Notes under the pieces: model-generated
What the model saw: the letters and a program-made list of their open reading frames with translations, nothing else
What the model was told of the DNA's origin: nothing
Databases searched by the model: none
Translations under genes and position numbers: made by a program
Shown here: piece after piece, positions 1 to 7,357 of the stretch
How the letters are laid out: each line of letters opens with the position of its first letter
Position numbering within the stretch: the stretch's first letter is position 1
NCBI GenBank assembly: GCA_020833005.1
Contig: JAJHRD010000013.1
Coordinates: forward strand, 1 to 35,000
Reading direction: 5' to 3'
Length of the DNA: 35,000 nt
From: Candidatus Methanomethylicota archaeon
GTDB taxonomy: Archaea; Thermoproteota; Methanomethylicia; Culexarchaeales; Culexarchaeaceae

Positions 1-1
1 C

Positions 2-901
2 ATCAAAACCTTGGTAGCGGAGAAATTCAACTTTAAAGAAGGCATTAAAGTGAAAGTTTCAGCGAAAAGGGCAGATAAAAATTTACCTTTCACCTCCATA
101 GATGTAAACCGCGAATTAGGCGCTTATCTTAAGGAAAAGTTTAAGGTTGGCATATCTCTTAAAAATCCTGAAAGAGAAATCTTTGTTGAACTCGCCGATG
201 GAAAAGCTTATATCTTCGACAGAAAGATTAAAGGCTTATATGGTTTACCAGTTGGGGTTTCCGGTAAGGTTTTACATTTATTATCTGGAGGAATAGATTC
301 TCCCGTAGCAGCATGGCTCCTTATGAAACGCGGTTGCGAAGTCGACTTCCTACACTTCCATGCTTTCGAAAAATTCGACGAAGAGAAAAATGCCAAAATT
401 TTGAAGCTGGCAAAAATTCTATCACAATACTGTTTTGGGACCAGAATATTTTTCGTCCCCTTCTACCCATTTCAAGTGGAAGTTGTAGAAGTCCCGCCAA
501 AATATAGGTTAATTATATTCAGGAGATGGATGGTTAGAGTCGCTGAGGAAATAGCCAAGCAACATGGCATAAAAGCCCTTGGAACTGGAGAGAACCTTGC
601 ACAAGTTTCCTCTCAAACTCTAGAGAATATGGCTGTAATAAGTCAGGCAACCTCACTACCCATCTTAAGACCATTACTAACATACGATAAAAACGAAATA
701 ATTGAACTAGCAAAAAGAATAGGGACATTCCAAATTTCCATAACGCCATACAAAGATTGTTGCACTCTTTTCCTCGCGAAACATCCAGTAACAAAGGCTA
801 ATCCCAAGCTTATAGAAAAATTGGAGGAAAGAATTGAGTTAAAATTAGCCATAAACGAAGCTCTAGCAAAAACAGAGGTAGTAGACATCAAAAATAAATA
901 G
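2..901 (+). CDS. thiI: tRNA 4-thiouridine synthetase ThiI (5' end outside the window)
   Basis: This is the C-terminal part of the ThiI sulfurtransferase, which adenylates U8 of tRNA and places sulfur there; it also serves thiamine thiazole synthesis in some organisms. The reading frame is open to the left edge, so the gene begins upstream; the first start-like codon in view (TTG at 11) falls inside the THUMP domain (VKVSAKRADKNLPF). After THUMP comes the PP-loop ATPase motif SGGIDSP at about residues 92-98 counted from that TTG. Next is the conserved ThiI tail with DCCT followed by KHPVTK. The protein stops after this region with no rhodanese domain, as in many archaea, so sulfur must come from another donor. 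Function is secure; the true start cannot be seen. Confidence 0.93.
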   Translation: MKTLVAEKFNFKEGIKVKVSAKRADKNLPFTSIDVNRELGAYLKEKFKVGISLKNPEREIFVELADGKAYIFDRKIKGLYGLPVGVSGKVLHLLSGGIDSPVAAWLLMKRGCEVDFLHFHAFEKFDEEKNAKILKLAKILSQYCFGTRIFFVPFYPFQVEVVEVPPKYRLIIFRRWMVRVAEEIAKQHGIKALGTGENLAQVSSQTLENMAVISQATSLPILRPLLTYDKNEIIELAKRIGTFQISITPYKDCCTLFLAKHPVTKANPKLIEKLEERIELKLAINEALAKTEVVDIKNK

Positions 902-1410
902 TTTACTTTAATATTAAACAACTATTGTAATTGCGATACGATTGAAATAATTCCCGTAGTCAACATTTGAAGTGTAAGTGAGTAATCCACTTAAAAAATA
1001 ACTTCTCACTATGTCTAGAACCTTAAGTCCTCATAAAATTATCAAGAAGACTTCTCACATTCACCATTAGTCTGCAACTCTGATATGAATTCACTCTTAA
1101 GTTCACGAAAACTATTCAACTTTTTCATCAAACAGTCCTGAAAAGAAGTGAAATTGAAGCTAAAAATAAACAATGAGAATAAAAAGGGTTTAAAATAGGA
1201 AATAGAGTCAAAACTATGTGAAAAATGGCAAAATGGTTATGGAAATTGTTTTGGCGAGCCCGGTGGTGTACAATTAAAAATTAAGTGAGTCCTTTTCTAG
1301 ACTGTTCAAGAGTATAGTTAATTACTTGTCGAAGAAATTGAACAAAAAGGATTTAAAATGATAAAGAAGTAATATTATAAAAAGATCCAACAGCCATATA
1401 CACGGTACAA
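902..1410. other. Gene-free stretch of about 0.5 kb
   Basis: Between thiI and the CPBP protease gene I find no convincing reading frame, tRNA or strong hairpin. The nonamer ACTTCTCAC occurs at 1001-1009 and again at 1050-1058. A G+C-richer island near 1253-1270 (GAGCCCGGTGGTGTA) resembles the 5' end of a tRNA but has no matching 3' half. The last 40 bases hold a TATA-like promoter for the next gene. The stretch may be decayed sequence or hold a small RNA; neither can be shown from sequence alone. Confidence 0.5.
1376..1385 (+). promoter_or_regulatory. TATA-like box of the CPBP protease gene
   Basis: TTATAAAAAG lies about 30 nt before the ATG at 1411. This is the usual archaeal spacing for a transcript starting at or next to the start codon, and no ribosome site precedes that ATG. 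Confidence 0.5.
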
Positions 1411-2205
1411 ATGCTCACTATGGGTGTGCAAATGAAAAAGCTGATCAATTGGAAATTATTTGGGATTTTGCTTGGAGCAAGTATTTTTAGTATTATAGCA
1501 ATCATCCCCTATGTTTTGACCTTGCAAGCCAATTTATTGAGCAAACTCCCCATGCCTCTGCATACGTTGCTGTTTCTTCAAATTCTTCAAAATGTGATTT
1601 TGTTTTCGATTTTCATTTTCGTTGGCCTATATTTGGCGAAGAGAGTTGGTCTCGGCATGCCAATCTTAGAGAGTTGGTTAGAAGGTAAAGAAGCAAAAAC
1701 TTATCTTAAATCGATTCTAGGAATATCCATAGGACTTGGAGTGTTGGTAGGAGTTTTACTAATTGGGATTGATTTTTTATTTTCTGTTTTTACTAAACCA
1801 ATAACCGTTGTTCAAATAATCCTACCTCCACCACCGATATGGCAAGGATTTCTAGCATGTTTTTATGGAGGAATTTGCGAAGAAGTCGCTATGAGGCTCT
1901 TTTTCATGACATGGCTAGTTTGGATATTTTGCAAGATTAAGAAAACAAGGGAAGGCAAACCAACCAATCTAGATGTATGGCTGGCCATTATCATAAGTGC
2001 TATATTATCTGGGCTTGGTCATTTGCCTATTACATCCGTTTTAATTCCAATTACACCATTGATAGTTGTTCGTGCTATTATCCTGAATGCTCCTGCCGGA
2101 ATCATTTTTGGATGGCTTTATTGGAAAAAGGGATTAGAATCAGCGATGATTTCTCATTTCTCCGCTGATATAATATTACATGTGGTTTTTCCATTGTTTA
2201 TTTAA
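1411..2205 (+). CDS. CPBP-family intramembrane glutamic protease
   Basis: This is a polytopic membrane protein of the CPBP (CAAX prenyl protease/Rce1-like, formerly Abi) family, about 264 residues, with roughly seven hydrophobic segments. The active-site motifs are in order: GGICEEVAMRLFF (EExxxR, Glu157-Glu158 and Arg162), then SGLGHLP with His204, then a C-terminal membrane helix with ISHFSADI (His249). Family members cleave prenylated proteins or peptides within the membrane in eukaryotes and are linked to bacteriocin immunity in bacteria; the archaeal substrate is unknown. ATGs at 1411 and 1432 are both possible. I took 1411 because it suits the TATA box; 1432 gives the more typical Met-Lys-Lys-Leu N-terminus. 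The gene stands alone with its own promoter. Confidence 0.85.
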   Translation: MLTMGVQMKKLINWKLFGILLGASIFSIIAIIPYVLTLQANLLSKLPMPLHTLLFLQILQNVILFSIFIFVGLYLAKRVGLGMPILESWLEGKEAKTYLKSILGISIGLGVLVGVLLIGIDFLFSVFTKPITVVQIILPPPPIWQGFLACFYGGICEEVAMRLFFMTWLVWIFCKIKKTREGKPTNLDVWLAIIISAILSGLGHLPITSVLIPITPLIVVRAIILNAPAGIIFGWLYWKKGLESAMISHFSADIILHVVFPLFI

Positions 2206-2344
2206 GTCATTAAAGCGCCCCTTCTGCTTGCACCATCGCCTATAGCAAAGGAGAAGTTGTTGCCAAAGGCTATTCAAAGAATCTTTATTTCTTAACTAAA
2301 TCCATTATCGCCTTCTTAACGAGCTTGCTTATGGTCATTAATAT

Positions 2345-2355
2345 TATTTAAGTTT
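2345..2355 (+). promoter_or_regulatory. TATA-like box of the Fpg/Nei glycosylase gene
   Basis: ATTTAAGTTT lies about 28 nt upstream of the ATG at 2378, which has no ribosome site in front of it. The arrangement fits a leaderless transcript. Confidence 0.45.
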
Positions 2356-2377
2356 AAACCCTCCAATAATTTAATTC

Positions 2378-3154
2378 ATGGTTGAAGGGCCTACAGCTAA
2401 AGCCTACGCCATCAAGATAAGTAGGGAGTTTAGTGGTGAAATTGTTAAGGACGTTTTAGTTAAAACTTTTAGGAGGGTCCACATCCCATTAACTGAGCTT
2501 TTTGGTAAGAGATTTGTGAATGCAGATTCTTTAGGGAAGAATATACTTTTATTCTTTGATGGACTGGCTGTGCGTGTTCATTTAATGATGTATGGAGCAA
2601 TCCACATCTACAACATCAATGAAGATTTACTTAAACCGAAGAGACTTGTTAGACTCCTTGTGAAAGGGTGTGAAAGGAAGCTTGTAGTTTATAATGCACC
2701 AATAGTTGAGATTGATAGAGCTGAAGGACTTGTTGGTAGACTTAAAGGTGAGCTTGGACCAGACCCATTGAGTGGTGATTGGGATAGGGGGAGGGCTATT
2801 GAAAATCTATTGAAGTTTAAAGGTGAGAAGGTTGGTGTGGCATTATTGAATCAATCTATAATTGCAGGGGTGGGGAATATTTTGAGGAATGAGATACTAT
2901 TTAGAGCTGGAGTGAACCCTGAAAGGACTATTGGAAGTTTAACAATGGTAGAGATTGAGAAGATAGTGGATGTATGTGAATCGCTCAGCAAGGAATTTCT
3001 TAAAATGAAGATTGAGGGGAAGAGGATTGGGCCGCTCCTCATGGTATACAATAAGTATAATGGGATTTGCAAGGTATGTGGGGGTAAAATAAGGTTCTAT
3101 ATGCAGAAACCCATAAATAGGAAGACTTTCGTATGCACTAATTGCCAAAAGTAA
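2378..3154 (+). CDS. Fpg/Nei-family DNA glycosylase with Val as N-terminal residue
   Basis: This base-excision repair glycosylase/AP lyase removes oxidised bases. The whole family architecture is present in 258 residues. It has an N-terminal catalytic domain starting MVEGPT with catalytic Glu3, and Lys54 in SLGKN. HLMMYG (family HLGMSG) follows, then a H2TH region with LNQSIIAGVGNILRNEILF. A C-terminal zinc finger has Cys231, Cys234, Cys253 and Cys256, with the ring sequence NRKTFVCTNCQ. In Fpg and most Nei proteins the residue after the initiator Met is the nucleophilic Pro; here it is Val, as in vertebrate NEIL3, which still works through its N-terminal amine. Start is fixed by the need for this N-terminus. 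The gene is convergent with the retropepsin-like gene, 14 bp away. Confidence 0.9.
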   Translation: MVEGPTAKAYAIKISREFSGEIVKDVLVKTFRRVHIPLTELFGKRFVNADSLGKNILLFFDGLAVRVHLMMYGAIHIYNINEDLLKPKRLVRLLVKGCERKLVVYNAPIVEIDRAEGLVGRLKGELGPDPLSGDWDRGRAIENLLKFKGEKVGVALLNQSIIAGVGNILRNEILFRAGVNPERTIGSLTMVEIEKIVDVCESLSKEFLKMKIEGKRIGPLLMVYNKYNGICKVCGGKIRFYMQKPINRKTFVCTNCQK

Positions 3155-3168
3155 GTGGAAATATTAGT

Positions 3169-3630
3169 TCACTTCCAGTATTTTGGGGGTTCACTTCTTC
3201 TAACCCTTTCTTTAGGTTCCCATGTGAATCTCCAATACCCTCTACCGGGATCTTCAAGTGCTATTTTTAGTTCGCTTATCATTTTATCGCTGAGTAAGAC
3301 TTCATCTGCAAGTGGGGATATTATGAGATCTGCTTCAACCCACGTTGTTTCAACATCTACCACTACAACCTTCACTTTAACGGATTTTGATGCTATCCAA
3401 ACTCTTAATGGTCCTCCTGCAGATTCAAATACGCTTTCTTCTAGATCTATTGTTGGAGGCCATAATCCAAGTTGTTCAGCCAATTTTATTGGAACCAATA
3501 TTTGCGGAGTTTCAGATTCATAACCACTATTTGCTAGAGCACTAGTTTCAATTTCCTTACCATTTCTATTCAGCTTTACCCTCACCCTTACAACCAGTTG
3601 AACCACCCCTAACAGCTTTAATCCTACCAA
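3169..3630 (-). CDS. Retropepsin-like (clan AA) protein with the catalytic Asp replaced
   Basis: This is a small protein of about 150 residues resembling the archaeal retropepsin-like families. It has beta-rich sequence VRVRVKLNRNGKEIETSAL, then ANSGYESETP where the active-site D-[TS]-G should be, then hydrophobic beta strands (VKVKVVVVDVETTWVEADLI) and SPLADEVLLSDKMI. The Asp is Asn here, so proteolysis is doubtful. The start is uncertain: TTG at 3630 gives the longest form, while GTG at 3606 or 3585 would begin at the point where the conserved fold begins. It overlaps the 3' end of a 43-codon ORF (3566-3697) in another frame that is closer to a TATA-like sequence, so the two may be co-transcribed. 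The role is unknown. Confidence 0.7.
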   Translation of the reverse strand: MVGLKLLGVVQLVVRVRVKLNRNGKEIETSALANSGYESETPQILVPIKLAEQLGLWPPTIDLEESVFESAGGPLRVWIASKSVKVKVVVVDVETTWVEADLIISPLADEVLLSDKMISELKIALEDPGRGYWRFTWEPKERVRRSEPPKYWK

Positions 3631-3697
3631 TCTTCGTCCTATGATCCCTTATTAAACCAATAAATGCTTTCCTTCCTTCACCCATTTCAATCAACAT
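3566..3697 (-). CDS. Possible 43-residue basic small protein
   Basis: An ATG-started frame of 43 codons reads MLIEMGEGRKAFIGLIRDHR and continues basic and glycine-rich to a TAG. A TATA-like stretch (GAATATAAGC on the minus strand, near 3713-3723) lies about 20-25 nt upstream of the ATG. It overlaps the N-terminal part of the retropepsin-like gene in a different frame. I do not recognise the sequence. It could be a real leader gene of a two-gene unit, an accidental frame in the 5' region, or an upstream frame that controls the protease-like gene. No homology can be claimed. Confidence 0.35.
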   Translation of the reverse strand: MLIEMGEGRKAFIGLIRDHRTKIGRIKAVRGGSTGCKGEGKAE

Positions 3698-3741
3698 TAT
3701 CTTAGATTAACAAGCTTATATTCTTTCACAATAACTAATGC

Positions 3742-4605
3742 TTACTCCATGTTGGGTGAATTTTCCAGTTCACGTAGGAGCTTTTCCGCGAAATTCCTAT
3801 CCCCATATGCTTTCACTCGCTTTATGGTTGTATCATATGGATCTATTACCTCCTCCTCTAAGGTTTTGGGGTAATTTGCCTCAGGATCTATTTCATCCAG
3901 CATCTGTATTAATAGCTCCCTCTCCTCCTTTGGCATAACCCTACTATCAGTCATTGCAGCAGCCCTCGCATATATCCCCTCATCCAATAAGTATCTTAAA
4001 GCTTTGAATGGAAGGCTGTAGAATTCCCCCATAGCTCCAGTTCTCCAAGTAAAACCCTCTGGAGTTGCAGCTTTAAATGATACCCTAACATAAAGTTTAT
4101 CCTTAAATTCTGCAAGCCTCTTCACATAACTCCTATCACTTCCAAGAATTATCCCATTAGTTTCAAGTATGAAGAGTGGATACCTTGATTCTTTAACGTA
4201 TTCTAAGAGTTTTATTAGATGCTCCATCCCTATTGTTGGCTCACATCCAGATATGCGTAGCTTACTTATCTTAGGTATCAATTTCCTCCAATAATCCGAG
4301 TATACTATCCCCTCCTCAGCCGCCTTGAAGAGTTTCTGTGCAGCTTGCCTTGGAGAATAGAATCTCCCAAACTTCTCAGGGAAATCCCTAGACCAATTCG
4401 ACCAGCAATAAAAGCATCTCAAACAACAACCAACAGCATACCCAGTGGCAATCCCCCTATAAACTGGAACACAATAGAAATCAGTATACTTCCTCTCCAA
4501 CCCCTCATCCCCCCACCTAGTAACAATCCTCTCAGTTTCCCTTGCAAGTTTAAGTGGGTCGAATGGCTTAAAATCTGGAGTTAAGAAACGCTGATAACCC
4601 TCCAT
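3742..4605 (-). CDS. Radical SAM protein, function unknown
   Basis: This protein of 287 residues carries the radical SAM iron-sulfur motif CX3CX2C at Cys60, Cys64 and Cys67 (GCCLRCFYCW). About 55 residues later comes ISGCEPTIG, the counterpart of the GGEP S-adenosylmethionine-binding motif, and then ILETNGIIL on a core strand. There is no SPASM-like cysteine cluster at the C-terminus. The family includes archaeal proteins often labelled MoaA-like or pyruvate-formate-lyase-activase-like, but the substrate is unknown and no partner gene is adjacent. The ATG at 4605 directly follows GAGGT, and a TATA-like sequence lies about 30 nt upstream on the minus strand. It is divergent from the SppA-type gene. 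Confidence 0.8.
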   Translation of the reverse strand: MEGYQRFLTPDFKPFDPLKLARETERIVTRWGDEGLERKYTDFYCVPVYRGIATGYAVGCCLRCFYCWSNWSRDFPEKFGRFYSPRQAAQKLFKAAEEGIVYSDYWRKLIPKISKLRISGCEPTIGMEHLIKLLEYVKESRYPLFILETNGIILGSDRSYVKRLAEFKDKLYVRVSFKAATPEGFTWRTGAMGEFYSLPFKALRYLLDEGIYARAAAMTDSRVMPKEERELLIQMLDEIDPEANYPKTLEEEVIDPYDTTIKRVKAYGDRNFAEKLLRELENSPNME

Positions 4606-4696
4606 ACCTCAATTAAGAATCCACAAAGCTGATTATAAAAATAATTGTAGGCATAGAATTTCACACTCCTTAAAGCCTTTTAACTAATTTTAGGAT

Positions 4697-4710
4697 AACA
4701 TTTAAAAGAA
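4697..4710 (+). promoter_or_regulatory. TATA-like box of the SppA-type protease gene
   Basis: AACATTTAAAAGAA lies about 35-40 nt before the ATG at 4746, in the short divergent region shared with the radical SAM gene. Confidence 0.4.
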
Positions 4711-4745
4711 GCATTTCACCCTTAATATTGTATTGATTGCTGAAT

Positions 4746-6986
4746 ATGTCTAAGTTACTTAAATCTATTTACAAGAGAAGGGTTGTATCTTTAACATTAC
4801 TTAGCATCATTATCATTTTACTGGCTGGTTACACTATCTATACTTGGATAAGCCCAATCTATACTAAGAGGGATCTCATTGGCATTATAAGGATTGAGGG
4901 TTACATAGAAGAGCCCATAGTCTTGAAGCGTTGCGTTGATATCATAAATCAAGCCATCTACAATGACAGCATAAAAGCAGTTGTGGTGGTCATTGATTCC
5001 GGTGGAGGATATGCAGATTACATTGAGCAGATATATCTTGACCTTATGACCCTCAAGGGGAGGAAACCTCTCGTCGCATCAATAATTTCAGCCCTTTCAG
5101 GAGGCTACTATATTGCCGTCGCCGCCAACTACATATTTGCACATCCAACATCCATGGTGGGAAACATAGGCGTAAAAGCCTCCATGCCACCAATACTAAT
5201 ACCCTCAGAAATATACATAGAAACTGGTGCATATAAGTGGACTGGCTTCTCAACACTACTCTTCCCATTCAATTTAAGCAGAGCACTGGACAACTTCATC
5301 TCAGCCATTGAGAAGAATAGAGGCGATAAATTGAAGGTTCCACGAGACCATCTCAAGAAGGCACTAATATATCTTGGAACTGAAGCTTTGGAGCTTGGAT
5401 TGATCGATGAAATAGGCTCACTCCAAAAAGCTGTGGAAAAAGCTGCTAAGATGGCTAATTTAGCAAGATATGAGGTTGTTGAAATTAAACCTAAAAGCAT
5501 ACAAGAATCGACGTTTCAATCCAAATTCGGCGGCTACTCCTCGACGAATACAAGCATACCAACCATGGACATGCTAAATATCCTCCATCCACCACCCGCC
5601 ATACACTACATCTACCTACCACCGGAAGCCATAATATCATCATCCCATTCAACCCTTCCAGCAGAGTTTAATACCACAATATCCAGTGGTGGAGGAAACG
5701 TTGTAATTGACGTTTCACATGGAAATAAAGCATCTTGGTGGGTGCTGGACAAATTGATATTTGAATTGGCAAAGATGAATGTGAGTGTAAGCTTCGCATA
5801 TTCATGGAGTGACTTACATTCCAAGCTGGAAAGAGCATCGGCACTCATAGTGGCCTCCCCAACAAAACCATACTCAGCCGAAGAAGTGGATGCAATTGAA
5901 AAATATGTGAGGAAGGGAGGTTTACTCCTACTATTCTTTGATCCATCATGGGAGTATATAGGGATGGAGGGGCTTAAAAGTGAGATAATTGCTCCAATAA
6001 ATTCATTAGCCATAAAATTCGGATTATCATTTGCTAAAGGATACCTCTACAATGAAGGGGAGTATTTTGGGATATACAGGAACATTTACATTAGAAATTT
6101 TGCCAACCACACATTAACGCGGAATCTAAAATCATTGGTTTTCTTCACAGCCACAGGCATATATTCGGCTAATAAAGGTATTGCATGGACATCAAATAGA
6201 ACATATTCCTCAGTTTCAGAGAGAGCCAATGAATACACCGTCATAACTGCTGTTAAGAGTGGTAATGGAACTGTAATAGCCATTGGAGACTTAACATTCC
6301 TAATGGAACCATACTGTTACGTTGAAGACAACTATAAACTCCTAATAAACATAGCTTCATTCATAGCAAATGTGAGCATACAAATCCCCAAGGGGGAGGG
6401 GAGGGTTGTAAAGGAGGAAATCACCAAACCATATTTGCCAGTGGGAACTGAGAAGGTTTTTAAAGAGCGGGTTGATGGGAGGGAGTACATGCTTAAATGG
6501 GTTAAGGTGAGCGGAAGAGAGATAATAATTGAGAGAGCAAATGAAACGATACACTACTACCTAACTGAGGATGAAGCTTTAGAAAGATGGGTTTCAAATG
6601 GTAGGGAGTGTATATATGAAAAGCCAATACCTGAACCTCCATACCCATTAACCATGGGTAAGAGTTGGAGCCATAAAACCAATTTCACATTAACAATTGA
6701 AGGAGCTAAGTATACTGGTGAGCTTATTGAAGAGAATTATGTTAGAGGCTTCGAAAACATAACTGCAGAAGATGGGAGAACATACTTCTGCGCCAAAATA
6801 GAATACAATAGAGAGGAAACTATTTTCATTAATAAAAATGTTATGAAAATTCATTTAACTGGCAATTATTGGATATCATCTGAAGTGGACGTAGTTAAAG
6901 AGGATTTCCTAATACGATATTACATGAACAATTCTCTCATCGGATTGGAAAGAGATGTCATCATACTAGTTTCCATTAAGAAGTAA
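4746..6986 (+). CDS. SppA-type (S49) membrane serine protease fused to C-terminal extracytoplasmic domains
   Basis: A long protein of about 746 residues. An N-terminal membrane segment (VVSLTLLSIIIILLAGYTIY) is followed by an S49 signal-peptide-peptidase domain to about residue 245. Visible motifs are VVIDSGGG, the nucleophile Ser118 in SALSGGYYIA, PTSMVGNIGV, and the likely general base Lys164 in TGAYKWTG (the SGKYK site in Bacillus SppA). After a linker comes a DUF4350/glutamine-amidotransferase-like domain (about 305-550: GGNVVIDVSHG, SALIVAS, VRKGGLLLLFFDPS, AIGDLTFL), then a beta-rich C-terminal part with many Asn-X-Ser/Thr sites. Ordinary SppA is about 300 residues, so this is a fusion. 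ATG 4746 (MSKLL) is preferred to the TTG at 4737. It probably cleaves membrane peptides or proteins outside the cell. Confidence 0.83.
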   Translation: MSKLLKSIYKRRVVSLTLLSIIIILLAGYTIYTWISPIYTKRDLIGIIRIEGYIEEPIVLKRCVDIINQAIYNDSIKAVVVVIDSGGGYADYIEQIYLDLMTLKGRKPLVASIISALSGGYYIAVAANYIFAHPTSMVGNIGVKASMPPILIPSEIYIETGAYKWTGFSTLLFPFNLSRALDNFISAIEKNRGDKLKVPRDHLKKALIYLGTEALELGLIDEIGSLQKAVEKAAKMANLARYEVVEIKPKSIQESTFQSKFGGYSSTNTSIPTMDMLNILHPPPAIHYIYLPPEAIISSSHSTLPAEFNTTISSGGGNVVIDVSHGNKASWWVLDKLIFELAKMNVSVSFAYSWSDLHSKLERASALIVASPTKPYSAEEVDAIEKYVRKGGLLLLFFDPSWEYIGMEGLKSEIIAPINSLAIKFGLSFAKGYLYNEGEYFGIYRNIYIRNFANHTLTRNLKSLVFFTATGIYSANKGIAWTSNRTYSSVSERANEYTVITAVKSGNGTVIAIGDLTFLMEPYCYVEDNYKLLINIASFIANVSIQIPKGEGRVVKEEITKPYLPVGTEKVFKERVDGREYMLKWVKVSGREIIIERANETIHYYLTEDEALERWVSNGRECIYEKPIPEPPYPLTMGKSWSHKTNFTLTIEGAKYTGELIEENYVRGFENITAEDGRTYFCAKIEYNREETIFINKNVMKIHLTGNYWISSEVDVVKEDFLIRYYMNNSLIGLERDVIILVSIKK

Positions 6987-7115
6987 ATGGCTCCATCCTC
7001 ATTTATCAATGCAAAATGCGCTCAGAATTATCTGAAGTTGACAGTATCATATGGAAGTTGAGGCTAATTGAATAAGCACGTAGTGATTCTCCATAAGCAT
7101 TCAGAACTAAATTGT

Positions 7116-7325
7116 TTACCCCCCTGCATACATTGGCATTATTAGTACTACATCACCATCGTTTAAGCGTCTCCCCTCCTCTGGAAATCTATAGTTTACG
7201 AACACTAAACCTTTAGTCTTAACATCTTCCAGTTCATGTGAAATCATTTCAATTAAGTCATTTAGTGTAGCATTATCTTCGATAAAATATACTATGTAAA
7301 AAATATAACTAATAAATGCGTAAGT
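7116..7325 (-). pseudogene. MoaD/SAMP-like (ubiquitin-fold) remnant ending in Gly-Gly, no clear start
   Basis: On the minus strand an open frame of 69 codons ends in VLIMPMYAGG and a stop. The stretch FIEDNATLNDLIEMISHELE, then LVFVNYRF, then RLNDGDVVLIMP matches the order of elements in MoaD/ThiS/SAMP proteins: second strand, helix, central strands, and C-terminal strand leading to the diglycine that is thiocarboxylated or conjugated. The first strand of the fold is missing and the frame has no ATG, GTG or TTG before the helix; the first ATG is in its middle. Part of a first strand (NLRIY) may lie in another frame just upstream. It could be a frameshifted pseudogene, a sequence error, or a gene with an unusual start. 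Confidence 0.55.
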
Positions 7326-7357
7326 TCACTTCGACATTACATAACGCGTATAACCCA

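Noticed and set aside
1253-1270. Possible tRNA start (GAGCCCGGTGGTGTA) in the gene-free stretch near the left end
   Set aside because: No matching acceptor 3' half or TPsiC arm (GGTTC..) lies within the next 100 bases; the match is too short.
2206-2377. A 17-codon minus-strand frame starting with ATG upstream of the glycosylase gene
   Set aside because: It is too short and ends at once in TAA; nothing conserved was recognised.
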